From: Sclerotinia nivalis
Lineage: Eukaryota > Ascomycota > Leotiomycetes > Helotiales > Sclerotiniaceae
DNA length: 64,000 bases
Reading direction: 5' to 3'
Assembly (NCBI GenBank): GCA_029531795.1
Contig: JAPEIS010000014.1
Span: 1,240,001-1,304,000 of the forward strand
Positions 57,101 to 64,000 of the stretch are shown here, piece after piece. The notes beneath the pieces were generated by a model. That model was not told the DNA's origin, made no database searches, and was given only the letters and a program-made list of their open reading frames with translations. Within the stretch, counting starts at the first letter, position 1; each line of letters opens with the position of its first letter. Made by a program: the position numbers and the translations under genes.

Positions 57101-60100
57101 AAGCCGCGGACAACTCGAACATCAACACAGAGTCAGAAACGGTTGAGCCTAGCAATGACATTCCAAATGTTCCAGTTCCAGTCGAGGAATCAACACAGGA
57201 CCAAGAGAAAAGCCCCGCTGAGGTCGACGAACGGGAACCCGACTCAGAAGTCAAAGACTTGCCAGCCGACAGCGGAAATGTCCAGGAAAGTCCAGTGAAC
57301 GAGGAAACTCCGGACGATAGTCACTTGGAAAATTCACCAGTTATAATTGAGGGAAATCCAGAACCAGAAATTTCCGTGCCAATCGAACAGACATCAACCG
57401 AAATAGGAGAAAGTAATGAGAATCTGGAAAGCGAAGAATCTCCGATTACAGTCGACCCATCTTCCGTCGAGGTAGGAAATCCCAAAGAATTGCAGGAATC
57501 CGAAGAATCTCCCGCCGATATCGAGGAATCGCAAGAAATCCAAGCAAATGGAGATACAACAGAACAACCCAAAACCGAAGATTTGCCTGCTGTGGATGAA
57601 GATGAGCCAGGATTGAAAAATACTTCTCCTGTGGAAGATGCGGAAAATTCTCATGAGTTTCCAGAAAGTGATGAGATAGCAGATTTACTTATGCCCGAAC
57701 AAGACGTCATCATGAGTGAGGAAACATACGAACAAATTCAGGAAGAGGGGCCCAGAGAAGAAGACCCAGAAGTGATGGAAGAAGCTGAAAAATCTCCAGA
57801 AGAAGTCGCTCCCATGCCTGAGACTGGTAGTCAAGTTATTCCTGTCAATACCGAAGATATTTCTGAGCTCCCGAGCGAGGAATCACGACCTGAACCTGCG
57901 GAGGAAGAGCTTAGTACTGATATTCCGAAGTTATCCATTGAAGATGAAGAGCAGCAACCTGAAAATCCCCATGCCGATTCTCCTCCGGCCCCAAAAGAAA
58001 ATCCCGTGGAAAGCCACGCAGACAATACCAACCCCGAGCCAATCGAAGAACTCCAAGCCAAATCATCTATCAATGAGCATGGGGACGGGATCGAAGTGGA
58101 GGAATTGAACGAATCCGATCCAGTCGAGTCCGAAAATGACGCATCGAGCTGGGATGGCGATTCAAGCGATGAAGATTCGGATTCTGGCGACGAGAGCGAA
58201 CACGAGAATGATGAAACGCCTGGCATTGATGAAAGCCACTCTGAACCAACTAGTAAGGAGGAAGATCCGTCCGAGGCAAAGGAAGTAAATGTTCCAGTTC
58301 TTGAAAGTCAATCGAATGAAGCTCCCGAAATTCCTGCTGTGGAAACTCCTCCCGAATCCGTGGCTGAGGAGGAAAATATTCAAGCCGATGAAATGGCTGT
58401 TGCCGAAAATCCCATTGTTTCTATCACTGAAGGAGAAACTACCGAGAACCTCCCCGAATCCGTAGACGTAAAGGAAAGTATCCAGCCAAATGAAATGGTC
58501 CCCATTCAAGAGACGAATATTTCCGTTCTTGAAGGAGAACCTATCGAAACCTCGGAAGTACCTCTTGTGGAAAATTCACCCAAATCAGTGGACGAGAAGG
58601 AAAATCCCCCACCGAGCGAAGAGAAGAACGTCGAAGAACTCCACGTTCCCGTGCCCGAGCAAGAGCAAGAGGTTAACGAAAACCCGGCTATTCCTGCTGC
58701 GGAAAGTCTTCCGGGACCAGCCAGCGAGGAAGATAAACCTATCGATGATTCGGAAACCGATAATACCAGTCCAGTGCAAGATTTAGTCGAGGACTCAAAA
58801 ACACCGGCTCTTGAAGAAAACAGTTCCGAACCAGATATTGAGGAAGAACCCCCTCAATCAAAAGAAATCGTTCCCAGCGAGCAAGTCAATCTTCCAATGC
58901 CCGTAGAGAATTCCACCGAGAACCCGTATACCACTGAAGTTAAAAAATTTCCCGAACCAGTCAGCGAGGATGCCCCAATCGAGACTCTAGAAAACGTCTC
59001 GTCACAGAAAACCGATATTAGCGTTTCCGAGCAAGAGTCAATTGAGGTACCAGAAATTCCTGTCGAGGAGGAAAATAGTCCCGAATCGATCATCGAGGAG
59101 AAAGAGCCTATTCATTCCGAGGAAGTCGTTTTAAATGAAGATTCTGATGTCCCCGTCACGGAAGAACAAACGGTCGAGCCTCTCGAAGCTCCTGCTGGTA
59201 AGTTAATATTCAATATCCCTCTACTAATCTCTTTGATTACAAGACAAATACTGAGATATCAGTAGCGCCAGAAGAGGTAAATCAGGATGAGGTCACTGAG
59301 GATGTCTCTGCCAGTAAGTATACCTATATCCTACGAATTGTGTTTGATCGGAGTGAATAAGTTCAAGCGAATAACAAAATATTAACAGTCACAGATGAAG
59401 AGCTCGAAACCATCGATCACGATCAACCCACAGTAAAGGATAATGAAATAGCAGAGAATGTGGAAGCTACACCAGCTGGTAAGAGTTCACCAAACAACAA
59501 GATTTTATATTCAATAGCATTTGCGGTAGACTAATTATTGACTAAAAAGAACCTGAATCTACACCTGTTGATCCTATACCTGTTGAAGCAGTGGTAGATG
59601 AAGAACCACTGGTAGAAGCATCCCAAAAGGAGGATGTTCCAGAAAAAGAGGCTGGTAAGTGTTGAAGAATTTACGTTGCAATTTTTCGGAAGGGGGCTAA
59701 AGAAATTTCCAGAACCCAAATCAACACCAACGGAGACTATCCCTATGGAAGAGTCCTCTACGGAAGAGCACGTCGCCGAACAGCCCGCCGCAGATTCAAC
59801 CCAGGAAATTCCAGCTGGTGAGTATCCTTACGACCAATTTTCTCTCCGCTTTGCCCAAATGAAAGAAGAAAAAAGCTCATACTAAGATATAGAAACCGAG
59901 CCCGAATCCACGCCAACTGATACTACTCCGGCTCCCATTCAAGAGCCAGTCTCCTTGGAGCTCACGTTGGAACCAAAAGCCAGTAAGTGTCCCGGAGGTT
60001 TTGAATTCCTCTCGAACTGGGCTTTGGATCCCTTGCATCGAGCTTCCCCAAGAGATTTCAAGCTCATCGATATCTCTTCAACAGCCAACGATTCCGTTCT

Positions 60101-63100
60101 AGAGCCTGAGCTTGAGCCTGAGCCTGTAGTTGTAGAAGAAACTGCTCTTGGTAGGCCTTCTTTTTGTTTTACTCGTTTTTTTTGGCCCCTGATAGGTATG
60201 ATAAGCATGCTAATGCACGAGTGGTTAGAAGCTACCCCACCTGATAGTGTTGAGGAACCAGTAATTGAAAGTAACCTTGAGCCCGAAAGTATTGAAACTC
60301 AAGCCGCTATGGGTAAGTCAAATATTTTGTTTCCAATCAATACATATGCCACTCTGCATATGTATGTCCACGATCACTTGAAACGCTTCGTAGTTCAAAC
60401 CCCGCAAACACGTCACAAAGCTACTCATGAATATTTCAAAATTATCCTATTGGCGAATTTCAAGTATAGCTGTTGGTTTAATTCAATGTTTGAAGTGTCG
60501 CAAAACATGTTATAAATGTCCAAAATTTTCGCAAACCCTATCCCACAAGATGACAAATCCGAAGTTGGAATTGATTTTGAATATCGCGATCCGAATTAAT
60601 TCCAGCGACTATCTCATATATCAGATACTCAAATAAAGAGAACTTCCTTACATATAAACTAACATCAAATGTTTCCAGGAACCGACGCGACCTCAACAAC
60701 TCCACCACCAGCGGAACCCGTCAATGAAAATTTGGAGGAACAGGAACAAGCACCACCTGGTACGTTCCATCTTGGAGGCCTTGAGTCCGTTCTCGCATTG
60801 GGTCTAGAGTTTGCTATAGCCCGAAGTTTCAGAGAAAGAGATGTTCATTTTCACTCTCCCTTGTTACCCCAATTACTGACACTAAATTCTGTTTAGAGTC
60901 TGAACATACGCAAATTGATGTCGTTGAATCAGCTGAGGAGATTCAGGGAGATGTACAGCCTGAGGTCGTTGAGAAGGTAGAGGCATGTTTGCCGGTAGAG
61001 GGTGCGTGGTATTTACTTTCACTTGAAAAGTTCACACTGACGTTGAATAGAAGTTCCAACTGCCCAAGAACCAAGTGAAGAAGCTAGTCTTGGAGAAACC
61101 AATGTTGAACCTATCGGTGAGACTGTTCAAGAACCAATCATCGAGGAACCTATCGTTGAAGCCGTCGAGGACGCGGCAAAAGAGGAATGTATCGCCGAAA
61201 TACCTGCCATCGAGGCCACCCCGCAATCGATAGTGGAGGAATCCAGTGGTGCGGTGGAAGAACCGGGATCCCATGAACCAAATATCGAACAACCTGTCGA
61301 TGAAATCAGCATTGCGCCATCGAGCCAAGACTCTGTTGCTGTAGTGGCCCAACCGCCAAGTGATGAGCCTGCTTCAATGAATGAAACACCCCTGGAAGTA
61401 CCAGCGACAGATGAGCCCGTTGTAGGAAAAAGCACGGAAGTTCCAATCACAGAAGAAACCTCCGAGTCGAAGGCAATAGGACAAGAGGTCATTCCGGAGC
61501 CCCAAACGTCTACACCACCTTCAGATCCAGTTGAAGAGCAAGGTGAACCTCCTAAAGATGAGAAGCCAGCCGAAGTAGAAGTCGATGATCTTGCTGATGT
61601 TGCCTTTGCTGGACTTGCAGGTGCAGCCACAGTCAAGGCCTTGAACAATAACGAAGAGACTGCACCGATAACTGAACAACCTTTGGTCAACGAGCCAGAT
61701 CGCGTTGAAAGTCGCGAAGATAAAGAAGGCGAATCGCCCTCGAAATCGGATAAATCGGATAGAGACAGACGTAGACATAGGAGCTCAAGACACCACTCAT
61801 TCAGTCACCATAACCCAACTAAATACGGCGAGTACCCACCTTCTAGCAGACCTGAGGAACAGCCACGACGCCGAAGACATTCTCACAGTCACAGGACCAG
61901 TGGCGCGACTAGTGATAGAGAAGATGACAGAGAGATCCATCGTAGCCACAGATCTAGCCAGAAGGAAGAAGAAAGAGACCGACCAGAACGTTCTCATCGT
62001 CGACGATCTAGTTACAGAGAAGACGACCCAGAGCGCTCCTATCGACGTAGGTCCAGTCGTAAAGAAGACAAGGAAGAGAAAGGGGAGTCAACCCGTGAAA
62101 TTTCTCCAGCGAAACAATCTCCAGAGCGCCGAGATAGTGCCATTGAGGGTGTGGATGATGAACGTGAACGGCGCCGACGCCATCGAAAAGATCGTAGTCG
62201 AGAGGAAAAAGAAGAACATGACAGGAAGAAGGAGGAACGTCGAGCAGCCAAGAGAGAGGCAGCAATTAAGGCTGAAGAAGCCTTCAGAGCAGAAGAAGCC
62301 CAAAGATTAGAAGAGGCAAAAGCTAACGAGGCACTTCAAAAGAAAAAGACAGAATCCATTCCGCTACCAGCAGTTCTAAAGCGATCAGGATCACGAAGAG
62401 AAAGTGTCTCGAAGTCAGTTTCGATTGTTCCTCCTGAAAATGACAATATCAAGTCTCGATTCCTCAGTCTCAAGAGGCGTGTCAAAAGCGAGGTTACCAG
62501 TCCATTTATAGCCAATGATGCGCCACATATCAAGGAGAAACTTACTCCCATCACCCGCTCAAGAAGAGATTCCATTGTTGATGAGGCAGAACCTCCTCAA
62601 TTTGACATTACGCCCGAACGTCCAAAGATGAGTTCTGGTACGAGGAAGTCATCATCTCGTTCATATCCGCATCACTCGCACTCCTCGTCCCGCAGAGAGC
62701 CAGAACGGACTTACAGTTCCAGGAAAGAACCAAGTCGACGAGAATCTACCAGGGAAAAGTACAAGACGGAGGAGGACAAAGAGGCAAGAAGAGCTCGCAG
62801 GGAGATGAGAAGGCATGAGAAGCTTGCGAAAGAGGAGGCGGAAGTGGAAAACAAACTGCAAAGAGAAAAAGATGACGATCTGAGGCGTCGACATCGTGAG
62901 GAGAGACGAAGAAGGCGAGAGGAAAAAGAAAATGAGGAACGAGAGGCCAAGGAGCGAGAGGCCGAAGGAAAATTCGACAAATTATCGGAACCAACCCCCG
63001 AGAAAGATGTCGACAACGAAGAATCAAAACCTAGCTCAAGGCCAGGTACTCGCGAAAGACGGCCGACGAGGCACCATTCAAATTCCTATAGTCCAAAGGG

Positions 63101-63227
63101 GCCTCGTCCAGAGATGCCAACACCTCGAGGCACTCGTACAGCGGAAACAGCAGGGGAGAAACCCAAGAATGCTTTCAAGAGCTTCATGACATTGGGAAAG
63201 AAGGTCTTTGCCTCGGAAAAGCGTTGA
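54181..63227 (+). CDS. Giant acidic repeat protein with duplicated symmetric exons
   Basis: Fifteen exons join to about 2,510 residues: 54181-54282, 54348-54423, 54590-54904, 55021-55647, 55739-59197, 59263-59313, 59389-59478, 59550-59654, 59713-59817, 59893-59982, 60085-60150, 60229-60312, 60679-60759, 60897-61001, 61051-63227. The first intron is phase 0; all other thirteen are phase 1. Residues about 60-2000 are extremely rich in Glu, Pro, Ser and Val with motifs such as EPEP, ESPESVEEKE and EIPV. Exon 4 also has a basic Ser/Lys part. The last exon turns into an Arg/Ser/His/Glu-rich region (about 2015-2150), then charged coiled-coil-like helices (EEAFRAEEAQRLEEAKANEA and REERRRRREEKENEEREAKE), and ends AFKSFMTLGKKVFASEKR, a basic amphipathic helix. 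No enzyme domain or membrane span is visible. It may be a structural or tethering protein; the exact exon 1-2 join is the weakest. Confidence 0.72.
55867..56040 (+). repeat. 90-bp coding repeat in the giant gene
   Basis: A 90-base unit starting agtgatgtgccagc at 55867 recurs at 55957 (agtgatgtcccaac). The units encode 30 residues each of the type SDVPALDDAQVEGGDFPST and SDVPTVEDVQREGGDIANT. Confidence 0.8.
58270..59197 (+). repeat. Degenerate 40-60 residue coding repeats
   Basis: The end of exon 5 repeats a loose pattern: (N/D/S)(V/I)(P/S)V-x-E, a Glu-rich spacer, EIP-x-VE, then (S/P)PESV-x-E(E/K)E. Copies begin near 58288, 58411, 58516, 58645 and 59017. Divergence is high at the DNA level, so the expansion is old. 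Confidence 0.6.
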
Positions 63228-64000
63228 CCATGACGTGTATAACGGCCATGATAAAATCCGGAGTTTCTCTTGTTCGATTATTGTGATTTCGATTCTTGAT
63301 TGGTATTATGTTTTTTTATGATTGTGGAATACGCATATGAGATTGTTTGGTTGGTGATCTGATTATTGCGACGATGTTATGATATGGTACCTGTTCGATA
63401 TGTGTTTCAAGTACAGAATGATGTTGGGGAGGATCTAATTAGGTTCTTGATTTCTGTCAGCCCCTTGTATTTCAAGTCTCCTTGGTCATATTTTTCTAAA
63501 CTGTAATTATTGAATGTACTTAACAATTTTTGGGATATTGGATATAAGAATGAATGGCTTTTTTTTCACCTGTAGTTGAGCAGTCTATCTTGAAGGTAGC
63601 TTTGACCTTTTTGTTATACTTTATCTTTGTGTTGAGATTCAATATGTGGCTCTTCAGTTCTTCTTCTTTTGTGAGTGTTCAACCTGGATTCAAATCAAGG
63701 AGCCGTGTATTGCTGCTTTGGGAGCTATTTCGAAGCGATACTGTTTGTTCCAGGGATCTTTGGGAAAACTCCGCGAACTCCGCGAACTCCACAATGATGA
63801 AAATAGACTAATTGGTGGGTGAAGAAAGAGCACAGGATCACCTCAATTTTCCTACTCTTTTGTTATTTTGCATCATTGTATTCATGTTCTTCCCTTCTCC
63901 TTCGTCTGAACGGACCGGAGATATATCGGATGAATAACCAATTATGTTCAAGTACCTAGGTATTAAGTATTCTCTCATCTGATATCACTTTATGATTTTG
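63228..64000. other. 3' flank of the giant gene
   Basis: AT-rich 3' flank with T-runs. Two copies of actccgcga (63768 and 63777) sit together. Ends with an AGTACCTAGGTATT motif at 63951. No gene is supported. Confidence 0.5.

Noticed and set aside
59955..60515. 186-codon frame that could be a separate small gene
   Set aside because: It is exons 10-12 of the giant gene read through two frame-neutral introns; flanking exon phases fit the large gene.

Overview
The window is nuclear DNA from a filamentous ascomycete. The genes have short introns (about 50-100 nt) with GTAAGT/GTATGT-type donors, CTAAC-like branch points and (C/T)AG acceptors, and intergenic DNA is AT-rich and 0.2-4.7 kb long. Gene content (DUF2408, Lto1, Guf1, Mad2, Sub1, GH15 glucoamylase with CBM20, Snu66, Fhl1, Ten1, Snf7) is that of Pezizomycotina. 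The intergenic style, with recurring CCTAGG/TACCTAGGTA motifs, suggests a leotiomycete of the Botrytis/Sclerotinia group; this placement is inference. No CRISPR arrays, insertion sequences, convincing tRNA or rRNA genes, or intact transposons were seen.

Layout. 0-10 kb: a truncated SUMO-interacting-motif protein (-), a YCII-domain protein (+), ribosomal stalk protein P1 (-), a DUF2408 protein (+), and Lto1 (-) divergent from methionyl-tRNA synthetase (+), which has a CPC1/GCN4-type site upstream. 11-20 kb: a calcofluor-white-hypersensitive-like protein (-), a dysferlin-domain (Mug65/Pex24-like) protein (+), mitochondrial Guf1 (-), and Mad2 (+), which shares a 216-bp promoter with Guf1. 20-23 kb: a gene-free stretch with a decayed GTTGCAT repeat array and a heptanucleotide satellite. 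23-36 kb: a PXA/PX/Nexin-C membrane protein (-), Sub1/PC4 (+), a secreted glucoamylase (-) and Snu66 (+). 36-40 kb: mostly repeats and intergenic DNA plus a small two-exon CxxC membrane protein (-). 40-44 kb: an FHA+forkhead factor of Fhl1 type (+). 44-48.5 kb: gene-poor, with broken open stretches. 48.5-52.3 kb: a small three-exon conserved-looking protein (+), Ten1 (-) and Snf7 (+). 54.2-63.2 kb: a very large gene for an acidic, repetitive protein of about 2,510 residues.

Most genes are housekeeping functions: translation (P1, MetRS, Guf1, Lto1 for Rli1 maturation, Fhl1 as a likely ribosomal-gene regulator), splicing and transcription (Snu66, Sub1), chromosome maintenance (Mad2, Ten1) and membrane traffic (Snf7, PX protein, dysferlin protein). 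They do not form a cluster with a common job. The glucoamylase is the one secreted nutrient-acquisition enzyme.

The most unusual locus is the 54-63 kb gene. Twelve consecutive internal exons are all phase 1-1 and several are recognisable copies of each other (openings of the E-P-E-S-T-P type; three are exactly 105 nt). This looks like a gene growing by tandem exon duplication. The other notable results come from joining reading frames across introns: Ten1, the 115-residue protein at 48.6 kb and the CxxC protein at 38.3 kb are each assembled from short exons, and Snu66 contains a frame-neutral candidate intron.
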